A stretch of 23,991 nt of DNA from Baffinella frigidus (GCA_026770585.1 MU647044.1:13734-37724), one strand, 5' to 3'. Counted from the stretch's first letter, positions 18,801 through 22,906 are shown. The notes: generated from the letters alone by a model not told the origin. Translations and numbers: made by a program.

Positions 18801-21465
18801 AGCGCACCTGGTAGTTTTCGAGGTGGTAGGGCGGCGCCGGCGCCCTAAATCCTAAACCCTTTACGTCCTAAGCCATATACGCCATACGTCCTCAATCCCA
18901 AACCCTATACATCCTGAGATCTAACCCCTGTACCCGCACACACACCTGGTAGTTTTCGAGGTGGTAGGGCAGTGCCGGTGCGTACTCCTCGAACCTTTCC
19001 GGCGTGCAACCCGTCCAGAGCAGGAATCCTACCAACGCGCCTGCGGGGGGGGGGGGAGGGGGGTTGAGGGAGGGTTGTGTGTGTGGATGAGCGCTCACGT
19101 GGGGGAAGCAGGGTGGGTTTCCGCTCGCACTCCAGAGGATGGATCCGAGCAACGCGCCTGTTGCTTCGGTGTTTAGGGTGTAGGGTGTAGGGTGTAGGGT
19201 TCTGAAGACGGCTATGGCAGGGTTGAGGTTTTAGGGTTTAGGGTGGAGGGGGGTTGTGGAGGTCCAGAGAAGGAGAGTCTGAGGAGCGCGCCTGCGGGGG
19301 GAGGGAAATGTGTGGAGGTTTACGGGGGGGGGGGGCAATGGGCGTCGCACTCGACGCGCGCCATGCATCGCTCTCAGAGAGTGACACAGTCTACACACCT
19401 ATGTAAAATATTTATTTCTACAAAAAAAATCCTCAGCATTCATGGGAAACCATCGCTATGCCCCCCCGTGTGGGACCCTAGTTCACTGCGAGCCAGGATA
19501 TTTTACCTCAAGTCAACAAAGCTGATCCTCGACAGTAAGTTGCCATTTCGTTTAGATGGACCTGCTCTGGGAGCAGGCATTTGACTTAAGGCGCTGGCTT
19601 TCAGGGGGAGTGAACTTAGGCGAAATGTTCTGGCTCCGAGTGTAGTTCGGGAACGGCACCTGAAAACTGAGCGGCGAGCTCGGCAGCGAAGACGTCAACC
19701 TATCCGTAGGAGCCCCCCTATGTCCCTACGGGTTGCCTACCGTAGGGTCCTAGGTCTGATCGATTAGGGGTTATTCGAAATTCCTTCGAAGTCCGCTGTG
19801 TGGTTCGGTAACGGCACGTGAGAACTGAGCGGCGAGCTCGGCAGCGAAGACGTCACCCTCAATGGCGCGCGCTACTAACAGCGCCGTCGACACCGCTGGG
19901 TTCAGCTGGAGGCAACCCAGGGGCAAATCTTAAGTCAATCTCCCACAGATGCACTCGGATCCCGAGTGCATTTGTATGGGAGTTGACTTAAGAAACCATC
20001 GATTTGCCCTCAAGTTGCCTTCAGGGTGGGTAGTTCGGGGGCGGCACCTGAGAACTGAGCGGCGAGCTCAGCAGCGAAGACGTCACCCTCAATAGCGCGC
20101 GCCACAAAGAGGGCCGTCGACACTGCCGGGTTCAGTTTCGCCCCGCTCCCGTTCCCGCCTGCAGGTGGGAAAACATGTTGTTCAGCCACACACACCTTTT
20201 GTCCTCGATGGCCCAAACAGACTGAGCCAGAGAGAGCGCCCCGCTCCCGTTTCCCCTTGCTTGTCTTGCTGTTAGAGAGAGATTTTGTTGAGGTCAGGTG
20301 CGTCGTCGAGCGGCGGGTTCCACCAGCCCTCCGAGGCGGACCAAATCGAGGCTGGAGCATGCGCCAATTCCTCGGGCGGCACCTTCGAAAACGAATATGC
20401 CACCAGAGGAAATGGCTCCAAACAATCGTCGATTTGGTCCGCTTCGCAGGGCTGGTGGTTGTATGCTTTCCTGCGTGGAAGTGCATGTGGTGTCCTCTGC
20501 GGAGGTGGGGAGGAGACTTTGATCTGGCCGAGGGACTCGAGCGGAACCTGTCGCCACTAAATTTCTTGTACCATCAGTTGCCCAAACGTGCACAATATTT
20601 CACTCGGAGTGATAGAGAATTTGTAGCGTAGGTTCCACACTACGCTTGAGCTGAGGGTGGTCCATCGCAAAAGTCAACTCATCAGTAGGCTAGAGTTTGG
20701 CATTCTGCCAAAAGTTTTGGCAGAATGTACAGGATCCTGTACATTATCCCTCTGTGTCAACTTGTGATTGCTCCCGATCACGTCTTAAGTAGCCAGAGAA
20801 TCGGCCAGCTCAAGGGGGCGGGAGAGAAACTAGCTCTGTCTCAGTCTATTTGGGCTCACCAAGTTGGTGCTCCCGGGCTCTTTTCCGCTCCAAAGTTGAC
20901 AGATTCGTACCGCACACACAGCATGTTTGAGAACAGTGTGACCGTCAAAGAGTGCGGCAGAGGGAGAGAGCACCGGCAGTGGCGTAGAGTAGCGCGGCGT
21001 ACGCAAAGCCGCCCCCCAGCGCTGCGATCACCACGCCCCCCCCATTGCCGTGGTGGTCTGCGAACCTGCGCATGGAACGGTTGAGTTCGCGAAAGGGGGA
21101 TTTCAGCTCGCGGAAGGGCAGATTTGGGTTGAGAGTCGGTGAGCTGCGCTATCTGTCGCGGAAAAGCGACGCTTGCCCCCCCACCCCGCCTCCTCCCTCG
21201 CCACCGTTGCCAAGCGCTGAGGGGTGGGTGGTTACCCCGCACCGGCGTTGGTGGCGTCTGCAGCTTGCGCCAAAGCACCAGCCGAGAGAAAGTGGAGCAT
21301 CGTTGACCCGATGAATTCCGCGCTCAAGTGCTTCTTCGCGGACCCCGAGGGGTACCACCGCGTGTTCTGGAAGAGGTTCTCCCAGAACTTGGGCGCAAGA
21401 GATTCGCCCGAGGAGCGCAGGCCGCCACCCAGCGTGACGCCCACCGCTGAGGAGCGCATCGCCAT
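9963..21465 (-). CDS. Aquaporin-family channel (MIP) with long C-terminal extension, 13 exons
   Basis: Spliced minus-strand gene, 449 codons. Exons: 21243-21465, 20974-21057, 20048-20158, 18946-19040, 18283-18412, 17330-17415, 16950-17004, 15745-15848, 14299-14384, 13931-14034, 13739-13805, 11345-11451, 9963-10060. All introns are CAG acceptor/G|GT donor and every junction agrees in phase. The family predicts a six-helix membrane channel for water or small neutral solutes. Seen: AEFIG in helix 1 (Glu50), SGAKLNPAV (NPA 112-114), E183xxxT in helix 4, SPLAGGLAVTVGILA leading into GGAMNPAAGF (NPA 235-237), and GAVLGAVLYRSVF closing helix 6. Residue 238, normally the selectivity-filter Arg, is Ala. 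Residues from about 275 on match nothing I recognise. The start ATG has CAACCATGG context and an in-frame TGA 15 nt upstream. Family assignment is strong; expression is unproven, and exons 9-13 rest on phase and open frame only. Confidence 0.82.
10222..10311. mobile_element. MITE family A, truncated copy A11
   Basis: Core and right TIR (..CTTATGAGCGAGGTACCCCTG) present; the left TIR is missing. Lies in intron 12. Confidence 0.8.
10340..10415. repeat. Dispersed repeat M, copy 1
   Basis: AGCCTCGGTGGGGGTGC...GTAGTAATCAAGGTCTC, matching 16071-16165; a fragment is reversed at about 7315-7335. Minus-strand reading APPPRLC and ETLITT in both. Confidence 0.5.
10455..10585 (-). repeat. Dispersed repeat L, copy 3 (reversed)
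   Basis: Reverse complement of the units at 6520 and 7757, including GAACTTACCTTCATTAG (the GGTAAGT word on the minus strand). In intron 12. Confidence 0.65.
10726..10858. mobile_element. Inverted-repeat element with 22-bp perfect ends
   Basis: ACATGTTTAATTTAAAAGAA.. at 10726 is perfectly inverted at 10837-10858. The AT-rich ends contrast with the GC-rich surroundings. The interior has a CCCTGA..TCAGGG hairpin. Single copy in the window. Confidence 0.7.
11006..11145. mobile_element. Family D element, copy D2 (reverse of D1)
   Basis: CTAGCTCTGTCGCAGTCTAT ... CCGCTCCAAAGTCGACGG ... CAACTTGAGAATAGTC ... CTGAGGCAGAGCCTAG; 140 bp. Its right end overlaps the foldback element at 11143. Confidence 0.75.
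11143..11315. mobile_element. Foldback element C4 built from a family D end
   Basis: TAGCTCTGTCCCAGTAAATT..GGGCTCGCC is repeated inverted at the right end (GGCGAGCCCAAAT..GGGACAGAGCTA). Inner arms AAATTTCACAGGTGAATTT also pair. The right arm has an extra tandem copy of a 24-25 bp unit (GGGGGGCGAAATAATG). Confidence 0.8.
11345..11451 (-). CDS. Aquaporin exon 12 (C-terminal extension)
   Basis: 35 codons between CAACTGCAG| and CGAG|GTACAT: HPGGTAVAYVALTIVSRPHA.. then a polar SEMDNGSSDRR. Three acceptor-edge copies lie upstream. Confidence 0.68.
11472..11571. mobile_element. MITE family B, copy B6 (reversed)
   Basis: TCCCCTAAGTGGCG to GCCACTTGAGGGA, TA at 11470-11471 and 11572-11573. The core reads in the opposite direction to B7. 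It sits just upstream of exon 12, within about 20 bp of its acceptor. Confidence 0.88.
11620..11642 (-). pseudogene. Acceptor-edge copy of exon 12 (copy 1)
   Basis: CTGCAG|G CAC GCG GGC GGC ACG, reading HAGGTAVA against HPGGTAVA in exon 12; then it diverges. Confidence 0.75.
11658..11760 (+). repeat. Minisatellite CCGAATTGTAAGAACCCAATTA
   Basis: About five imperfect copies of a 22-bp unit. Single copies also flank the exon 12 edge copies (about 11584 and 11923). Confidence 0.8.
11767..11789 (-). pseudogene. Acceptor-edge copy of exon 12 (copy 2)
   Basis: CTGCAG|G CAC GAG GGC GGC ACG GCC, reading HEGGTAV. Confidence 0.75.
11810..11910. mobile_element. MITE family B, copy B7
   Basis: TCCCTCAAGTGGCGAGTAGG to CGCCACTTAACGGA, TA at 11808-11809 and 11911-11912. 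Tail hairpin GGGGGTCCTTTAAGACCCCC. Same target position as B6 in a duplicated unit, opposite orientation. Confidence 0.88.
11959..11981 (-). pseudogene. Acceptor-edge copy of exon 12 (copy 3)
   Basis: CTGCAG|G CAC GCG GGC GGC ACG ACC, reading HAGGTTVA. Confidence 0.75.
11990..12470. other. Intron 11 stretch without identified gene
   Basis: Mostly unique sequence. TGTGAGCGAGGCACCCCTGA at 12080-12099 is a decayed family A TIR. No open frame with recognisable content. Confidence 0.4.
12471..12650. mobile_element. Family D element, copy D3 (with internal duplication)
   Basis: CTAGCGCTGCCTCAGTCTAT to GAGTGAGGCAGCGCTGG. Both ends carry the same change (CTCTG to CGCTG). CCGCTCCAAAGTTGATGGAT occurs twice, lengthening it to 180 bp. 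Confidence 0.7.
12738..12832 (+). repeat. Perfect 7-bp array (CCCTCAA)
   Basis: About 13-14 uninterrupted copies of CCCTCAA, a telomere-heptamer variant, so expansion or homogenisation looks recent. Confidence 0.95.
12853..12982 (-). pseudogene. Two donor-edge copies of exon 11 around a truncated MITE
   Basis: CTTTGCACGCCGGAGATATG (plus strand) at 12853-12873 and again at 12962-12982; on the minus strand this is the CATATCTCCGGCGTGCAAAG| end of exon 11 followed by GT. A12 separates them. Confidence 0.75.
12874..12948. mobile_element. MITE family A, truncated copy A12
   Basis: Core (CTACAGTAGGGCTATGCC..) and right TIR (..GTGAGCGAGGTACCCCTG) without the left TIR. TA follows at 12949-12950. 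Confidence 0.8.
13151..13292 (+). pseudogene. Inverted copy of aquaporin exon 8 with upstream intron
   Basis: Plus-strand copy nearly identical to the reverse complement of 15772-15915: intron end CTTCTATCAG| then the coding part GAMLGAVLYRSVFLGGG and TLQAGAVF. It is cut off where F2 begins. Orientation is opposite to the gene, so it cannot be spliced into it. Confidence 0.8.
13303..13467. mobile_element. Family F element, copy F2
   Basis: CCACCCAGCGGATTTCGAAG to CCCTTCGTAGCCCACTGTGT; interior ACCCTACGGTAGGCAATCCG and GGTAACGGGAAAT. Its right end has been amplified in tandem just downstream. Confidence 0.7.
13426..13640 (+). repeat. Tandem array of the family F right end (about 43-bp period)
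   Basis: Five copies of GATTTGAACATATTTTCCC-TTCGTAGCCCGCTGTGTGGG; starts of the CCCTTCG word at about 13443, 13486, 13529, 13574 and 13616. Exon 11 donor-edge words (GGCACCTTTGCAC) are mixed in at 13559 and 13647. Confidence 0.85.
13673..13738 (+). repeat. CT-rich microsatellite
   Basis: (CTCTCTCC)n run ending directly at the exon 11 donor, so on the sense strand a GA-rich tract follows |GTGAGAG. Confidence 0.85.
13739..13805 (-). CDS. Aquaporin exon 11 (C-terminal extension)
   Basis: 21 codons: PFAGSEIAGQMKDSGHIS ending GVQ. Acceptor AACCCCAG| is the edge of a 7-bp array; donor CAAAG|GTGAGA. Several donor-side copies (CGCCGGAGATATGC on the plus strand) follow downstream. Confidence 0.62.
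13806..13930. repeat. Intron 10: telomere-like array from splice site to splice site
   Basis: About 13 units of GGGTTTT (plus strand) then degenerate units. The array starts at the exon 11 acceptor and runs to near the exon 10 donor, so the 125-bp intron is essentially all repeat. Confidence 0.85.
13931..14034 (-). CDS. Aquaporin exon 10 (C-terminal extension)
   Basis: 34 codons between TTGGGCGCAG| and AGTGCCG|GTGCGA: VSGRVWYPEVRHAVASL followed by EGTVSQDGKSLKLSESA. The joined Arg codon with exon 9 is in frame. Confidence 0.68.
14146..14181 (-). pseudogene. Acceptor-edge copy of exon 10
   Basis: GGGCGCAG|C GTG TCC GGG TGC GTA CGG TAT.., reading VSGCVRYPEVRH against VSGRVWYPEVRH. About 140-150 bp of exon edge plus intron appears duplicated. 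A plus-strand fragment of the same edge lies at 15017-15049. Confidence 0.75.
14221..14298. repeat. Telomere-like array at the donor of exon 9
   Basis: Degenerate TTTAGGG/TTCAGGG/TTTCGGG units running right up to the exon 9 donor. Confidence 0.7.
14299..14384 (-). CDS. Aquaporin exon 9 (C-terminal extension)
   Basis: 28 codons, phase 0 in: GASGAPQEYRVVLSV.., alternating hydrophobic/polar and likely beta-rich. Four or more partial acceptor-edge copies lie upstream. Confidence 0.68.
14530..14861 (-). pseudogene. Two acceptor-edge copies of exon 9
   Basis: 14530-14572: CCCGCAG| then GPAGAPQEYRVVLS. 14809-14861: GCCGCAG| then GPLGAPQECRVVLSVDK. Both keep the AG acceptor and phase before diverging. 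The palindrome at 14609-14731 separates them. Confidence 0.8.
14609..14731. mobile_element. Inverted-repeat element H (AT-rich, 123 bp)
   Basis: CCGGGAACAAGTATTTTTCT is inverted at the right end. A second pair AAAATTACTACACA / TGTGTAGTAATTTT is internal. Single copy here. Confidence 0.85.
15104..15386 (-). pseudogene. Further short edge copies of exon 9
   Basis: 15104-15131 (EYR..VVLSV-like, rearranged), 15254-15270 (CCGCAG|GGGCCAGTGGGGGC, GPVGA) and 15369-15386 (CCTCAG|GGGCCCGCAGGGGC, GPAGA). Each keeps an AG before the duplicated exon start. Confidence 0.6.
15141..15240. mobile_element. Unclassified palindromic element with a doubled unit
   Basis: GGTCCTATGAAACATAGGTC is present twice, bounded by GGCCGTAGGGC and GCCCTACGGCC. 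Same CCTAGG/CCCTAC vocabulary as families A, B, F and I. Confidence 0.7.
15297..15455. repeat. Telomere-like arrays (GGGTTTGG, TTTCGGG types)
   Basis: 15297-15366 GGGGTTT units; 15400-15455 TTTCGGG/TTTAGGG units, separated by an exon 9 edge copy. Confidence 0.8.
15474..15656 (-). pseudogene. Two donor-edge copies of exon 8
   Basis: 15474-15529 reads TGTLQAGAVFEGVRRQTEV then GTGTGT; 15583-15656 reads GGLHGDDVGCVFEGVRRQSE then |GTGTGT. Both lie downstream of exon 8 and keep the donor. Confidence 0.8.
15660..15737. mobile_element. Family D fragment, copy D7 (no ends)
   Basis: GGACTATTCTCAAGTCGACA..GTACAACGCCGTCAACTTCG..AAGAGCCCGGGC matches the D interior; terminal CTAGCTCTG words are missing. 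It abuts the exon 8 donor. Confidence 0.65.
15745..15848 (-). CDS. Aquaporin exon 8 (second half of helix 6, start of tail)
   Basis: 34 codons after CTATCAG|: GAVLGAVLYRSVFLGGG finishes helix 6, then TLQAGAVFEGVRRQTE begins the soluble tail. Donor ACCGAG|GTGTGT. The exon and about 65 bp of its upstream intron also occur inverted at 13151-13292. Confidence 0.8.
15979..16023 (-). pseudogene. Acceptor-side copy of exon 8 without a usable acceptor
   Basis: Reads AVLGAVLYRSMFLGG, but an AG at the required position is absent (CCAA|GG), so it cannot replace exon 8 in frame. Lies upstream of exon 8. Confidence 0.75.
16071..16165. repeat. Dispersed repeat M, copy 2
   Basis: CAGCCTCGGTGGGGGTGCCA...GTAGTAATAAGGGTCTC, as at 10340-10415. 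Confidence 0.5.
16284..16440. mobile_element. Inverted-repeat element, 157 bp
   Basis: TCGGATAGCGAGGGGGCAAA is inverted at the right end (TTTGCCCCCTCGCTATCCGA). A second hairpin is nested (CTGAAACTCC..GGAGTTTCAG inside AACTTGTG..CACAAGTT). Confidence 0.85.
16484..16556 (+). repeat. Tandem TGTACGTATATACGTG / GGTTACCTTA
   Basis: Two copies of about 35 bp; each contains the palindrome GTACGTATATACGT-like core. Confidence 0.75.
16553..16732 (-). pseudogene. Degenerate copies of the exon 7 donor edge
   Basis: 16691-16732 reads NGNVTNL, stop, FATFAG then |GTGCGTTC, a decayed exon 7 with an in-frame TAG. The following intron word GTTCTGCGGGGC recurs at about 16677, 16560 and 16266. Confidence 0.65.
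16891..16914. repeat. 24-bp perfect palindrome
   Basis: TTTCACCTTGAATTCAAGGT GAAA, 35 bp downstream of the exon 7 donor in intron 7. Confidence 0.8.
16950..17004 (-). CDS. Aquaporin exon 7 (first half of helix 6)
   Basis: 18 codons, phase 0 in: VVRGNVINLWAYLLSTFS. It matches the family region between NPA2 and helix 6 in length and character. The acceptor CAAACCAG| is the edge of intron 6, which is wholly telomere-like. Confidence 0.8.
17005..17329. repeat. Intron 6: telomere-like array filling the whole intron
   Basis: From the exon 7 acceptor to the exon 6 donor the 325 bp are TTTAGGG, TTTGGGG, TTCCGGG, TTTCGGG units with almost nothing else. The sense strand is C-rich. Confidence 0.9.
17330..17415 (-). 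CDS. Aquaporin exon 6 (helix 5, second NPA box)
   Basis: 28 codons. GLAVTVGILARG is helix 5 and GGAMNPAAGFAAA is loop E. NPA is followed by Ala, not the usual Arg. Donor GCGGCG|GTGATG. Confidence 0.9.
17451..17540 (+). repeat. GA-rich microsatellite
   Basis: GAGAGGGAGAGGGAGAGAGA-type run in intron 5. Confidence 0.85.
17537..17593 (-). pseudogene. Acceptor-edge copy of exon 6
   Basis: CACGCAG| then GLAVTVGNLARGALFAALL against GLAVTVGILARGVLCGG in exon 6; diverges before the NPA box. Upstream of the true exon, acceptor kept. Confidence 0.85.
17633..17794. mobile_element. Family I element, copy I1 (162 bp)
   Basis: ATAGGGTAATGGACTAAAAA is inverted at the right end (TTTTTAGTCCGTTAGCCTAT). Core CCTAGG / CCCTACGGCCTACGG. 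Second copy at 23398-23550. Confidence 0.85.
17815..17911 (+). repeat. GA-rich microsatellite
   Basis: GAGAGGGAGAGG-type run; the same GTGTGCGAGAGAA words flank I1 on both sides. Confidence 0.8.
17929..18007. mobile_element. Family K element, copy K1
   Basis: TGCTATCTTACGGGTGGGGT ... AAGGCCAAGATAGC-like ... CCACCCTTAAGATAAC; closely related to K2 at 18149-18222. Confidence 0.6.
18058..18130 (-). pseudogene. Donor-side copy of exon 5
   Basis: Reads EILATAVDVHDRAYTRPF then SPLA and |GTCCTCC in the same phase as exon 5 (one-residue difference, D for N). The 5' part of the exon is missing and K2 lies just beyond. Confidence 0.85.
18149..18222. mobile_element. Family K element, copy K2
   Basis: TGCTATCTTAGGGGTGAATT ... 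GCCAAGGCCAAGATAGCATA ... CCACCCTTAA. Confidence 0.6.
18283..18412 (-). CDS. Aquaporin exon 5 (helix 4)
   Basis: 43 codons in phase 0. REAVLTFSLALTILATAV carries the helix-4 glutamate and ExxxT motif; the exon ends in TRPFSPLA, which matches the family aPla word before helix 5. The acceptor CTAAACCAG| emerges directly from a telomere-like array. Confidence 0.88.
18413..18580. repeat. Telomere-like array starting at the exon 5 acceptor
   Basis: TTTAGGGG/TTTAGGG units from the splice site onward, with a roughly 60-bp higher-order repeat (TTCAGGA..GGCGAAGGGGTTAGGG). Confidence 0.9.
18604..18935. repeat. Telomere-like sequence in the opposite orientation, with an exon 4 donor-edge copy
   Basis: Degenerate CCCTAA/CCCTAAAC units on the plus strand up to the exon 4 donor. 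18808-18842 is a copy of the exon 4 end (APALPYHLENYQ then |GTGCGC). Confidence 0.75.
18946..19040 (-). CDS. Aquaporin exon 4 (helix 3 and loop C)
   Basis: 31 codons; GALVGFLLWTG completes helix 3 after the split Gly codon, then a polar loop PERFEEYAPALPYHLENYQ. Acceptor C-rich..CCGCAG|, donor TACCAG|GTGTGT. Confidence 0.85.
19132..19291 (-). pseudogene. Two acceptor-edge copies of exon 4
   Basis: 19132-19157: CAACAG| then GALLGSILW; 19265-19291: CCGCAG| then GALLRLSFSG, against GALVGFLLW in exon 4. Telomere-like units (19168-19245) lie between them. Confidence 0.75.
19660..19908 (-). pseudogene. Two donor-side copies of exon 3, split by F3
   Basis: 19818-19908 reads LNPAVSTALLVARAIEG.. and FAAELAAQFS, but the donor-edge G is C. 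19660-19697 keeps DVFAAELAAQFS then |GTGCCG. F3 occupies 19698-19803. Confidence 0.88.
19698..19803. mobile_element. Family F element, copy F3 (truncated, reversed)
   Basis: TATCCGTAGGAGCCCCCCTA..GGGTTGCCTACCGTAGGGTC..TCGAAGTCCGCTGTGTGG; one end keeps the F TIR, the other is lost. Confidence 0.7.
19911..20019. mobile_element. Inverted-repeat element G (109 bp)
   Basis: GGCAACCCAGGGGCAAATCT pairs with ATTTGCCCTCAAGTTGCC; inner arms CTTAAGTCAA..CTCCCA and TGGGAGTTGACTTAAG; centre GCACTCGGATCCCGAGTGC. It lies between exon 3 and its first copy. Confidence 0.8.
20048..20158 (-). CDS. Aquaporin exon 3 (first NPA box, start of helix 3)
   Basis: 36 codons between CACCTGCAG| and TTCTCAG|GTGCCG. Reads GNGSGAKLNPAVSTALFVA, the classical loop B, then FAAELAAQFS entering helix 3. 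Two donor-side partial copies follow downstream. Confidence 0.9.
20320..20458. mobile_element. Family E element, copy E1 (139 bp)
   Basis: CCACCAGCCCTCCGAGGCGG ..ACCAAATCGA is inverted at the right end (TCGATTTGGTCCGC..GGGCTGGTGG). In intron 2. Confidence 0.8.
20701..20741. repeat. Two adjoining perfect palindromes
   Basis: A 27-bp hairpin (CATTCTGCCAAAA-G-TTTTGGCAGAATG) is followed directly by the 14-bp palindrome TACAGGATCCTGTA. Confidence 0.85.
20830..20965. mobile_element. Family D element, copy D4
   Basis: CTAGCTCTGTCTCAGTCTAT..CCGCTCCAAAGTTGACAG..; the right end is decayed (GTGCGGCAGAGG). It ends about 10 bp short of the exon 2 donor. Confidence 0.65.
20974..21057 (-). CDS. Aquaporin exon 2 (helix 2)
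   Basis: 27 codons between TTCGCAG| and GCCG|GTGCTC. GGGVVIAALGGGFAYAALLY is helix 2. The frame is also open upstream for another 42 codons or so, but only this acceptor gives the phase exon 1 needs. Confidence 0.82.
21243..21465 (-). CDS. Aquaporin exon 1 (N-terminus and helix 1)
   Basis: 74 codons plus one base. Residues 1-45 are a polar N-terminus; HLSAEFIGSTMLHFLSAGAL is helix 1 with the family AExxG signature. Donor AACGCCG|GTGCGG. Confidence 0.85.
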
Positions 21466-21850
21466 GGTTGTCGCGGCTCACCCACCAGCAGCAATGAACC
21501 ACCGGTCACACGCTTGCGGGTCCGCTGTGAAAATGGGCGCGCGCCTCCCCGCAGCCCGCAGCGACTTCTCAGACGCCTGCTTATGTGCTCTGAAGGAGTA
21601 GCGGGCCGGTCAGGTACCCCGAGCGCCTCAGACAACCCGAAGTAGAAACGAAAAATAATTTAATTCGGAAAATGAAAATATAAATCAGTCGCTTTACTTT
21701 GAAGTGTGTCCCTCAAAAGTGGCCGATCTGAGGTAAGTTGCGACCCGAGCCTCATGACCTGCAGGTTTCGGTCCCCGCGACTTCCCGAGGAGACGGACAG
21801 CGGAGCGCGCCACAGCCCCACGTTGGTGCAACCTCTACACCCTCCGGCAT
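21466..21850 (-). promoter_or_regulatory. 5' flank of the aquaporin gene (candidate promoter/5' UTR)
   Basis: No exon is assigned here. The AT-rich patch 21645-21705, unusual for this window, includes a TTTATATTTT-like word on the minus strand about 215 bp upstream of the ATG. This is an inference from composition and position only. Confidence 0.3.
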
Positions 21851-21958
21851 GGAGAAAATCTACTTCCCGGGCACCCCCGGCTCTGGCGACCCGCGGTGAG
21901 CCTCCAAGAGCCAGCCCAGCCCCTCCCCCATCGCCGTTGACCCCCTGGACCCCCTGGT

Positions 21959-22009
21959 CTAGCCGCCAAGCAAGTACCGCCCCACAGCTTTCTGTAACAC
22001 CTGGAAGTG
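21959..22009 (-). CDS. Possible terminal exon of an unidentified upstream gene
   Basis: After a C-rich tract and CACCCAG|, 16 codons HFQVLQKAVGRYLLGG and a TAG. Phase 0, which fits 22293-22354. It lies 494 bp upstream of the aquaporin ATG in the same orientation. Confidence 0.4.
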   Translation of the reverse strand, partial: HFQVLQKAVGRYLLGG

Positions 22010-22292
22010 CTGGGTGGGGGGGGCGGTGTCAAGAGCGGCTTCACCGGACCCGTACGCATGGTTTCCTCTCCCGATGGGTGTGCGGACAGTTGCTCCCGCT
22101 CCCTGCGACCCTGGGATTTTGGGGGTTCTCCCAGGGCCTGCTTTTCTTGCCTGCGACCCACCGCTGGATTGCCCATACATGTCACGCCCCCGGCCAGCAT
22201 CACCCAGCATTGTTCAGGCACCTCTGCACGGGTTTCTCCTCCCCTCGGGAATAGAGCCCCGCGGACTCAGCTCCAGCATGTGTTCCTCCCAC

Positions 22293-22354
22293 CCTGACGT
22301 CTCGCACCACCCATGGCGTGCGGCGATGCACTTGGGTCCCTTGGCGCGCCCCGA
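22293..22354 (-). CDS. Possible internal exon of the same unidentified gene
   Basis: 20 codons between GTCCGCAG| and GTCAGG|GTGGGA: GARQGTQVHRRTPWVVRDVR. The phase matches both neighbours. No family recognised. Confidence 0.38.
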
Positions 22355-22364
22355 CTGCGGACCA

Positions 22365-22480
22365 CCATCCCTCAGAGGAGGGCCAGATCGCGTTTTTCGG
22401 GTCCGTTGATTTTGTACTGGAGCCCGTCAATATCCTAGCTCTGTCCACGCAGGATCCTTCCACCAGCCCTCACGGCTTGA
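22365..22480. repeat. Mosaic of E-like and D-like fragments
   Basis: CCACCATCCCTCAGAGGAGG, TTGTACTGGAGCCCGTCAA, CTAGCTCTGTCCACGCAGGA and TTCCACCAGCCCTCACGG are pieces of families E and D in rearranged order. Confidence 0.5.
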
Positions 22481-22764
22481 GCAATTGGGAAATTGCGTAC
22501 CAGTTTTAAAACTCTAAACACCCTGCTTTTGGCGTTTTAAAATAACCGACGCCGGAATCCGGCGGTCTCCAAGGGCATTACGTGCCGCCAAATTCGACCA
22601 TTTGCCCAACCGTGAGGGTTGGTGGTTGGGGGGGGTATTCCAGGGTCGTCTGGGTCGCACTTGGAACCGTGATTTCGATCTTTGATAGGGTTGAACAGGA
22701 GAAATTAGTTAGGGCGTAGTCATCTTAGTTAGGACTCCTAATTAGATGAGATAACCCCCCAACA

Positions 22765-22906
22765 GTCCTGCGTGGTCTCAGTCTATTTGGTCTCACCAGT
22801 TTGGTGAGACCAGGCTCTTTCCCGCTCCCAAGTTGATGAATTTGTACTGCAAATTCCAGCACATCAACTTCAGAGTAGTCAGCCAACCCGACTGAGGCAG
22901 AGCTAG
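22765..22906. mobile_element. Family D element, copy D5
   Basis: Left end decayed (CCTGCGTGGTCTCAGTCTAT), interior CCGCTCCCAAGTTGATGAAT, right end CGACTGAGGCAGAGCTAG intact. Confidence 0.7.

Noticed and set aside
21224-21601. 125-codon plus-strand frame
   Set aside because: It is antisense to aquaporin exon 1, which has clear family motifs and a good start context.
21849-21895. Plus-strand ATG exon MEKIYFPGTPGSGDP with a GTGAGC donor, suggesting a divergent gene
   Set aside because: Attractive donor, but no in-phase acceptor exon was found downstream, and the minus-strand terminal exon at 21959-22009 makes a tandem arrangement more coherent.
21706-22254. 182-codon plus-strand frame
   Set aside because: Pro/Ser/Arg-rich with no domain, open on both strands, and overlapping the better-supported minus-strand terminal exon.
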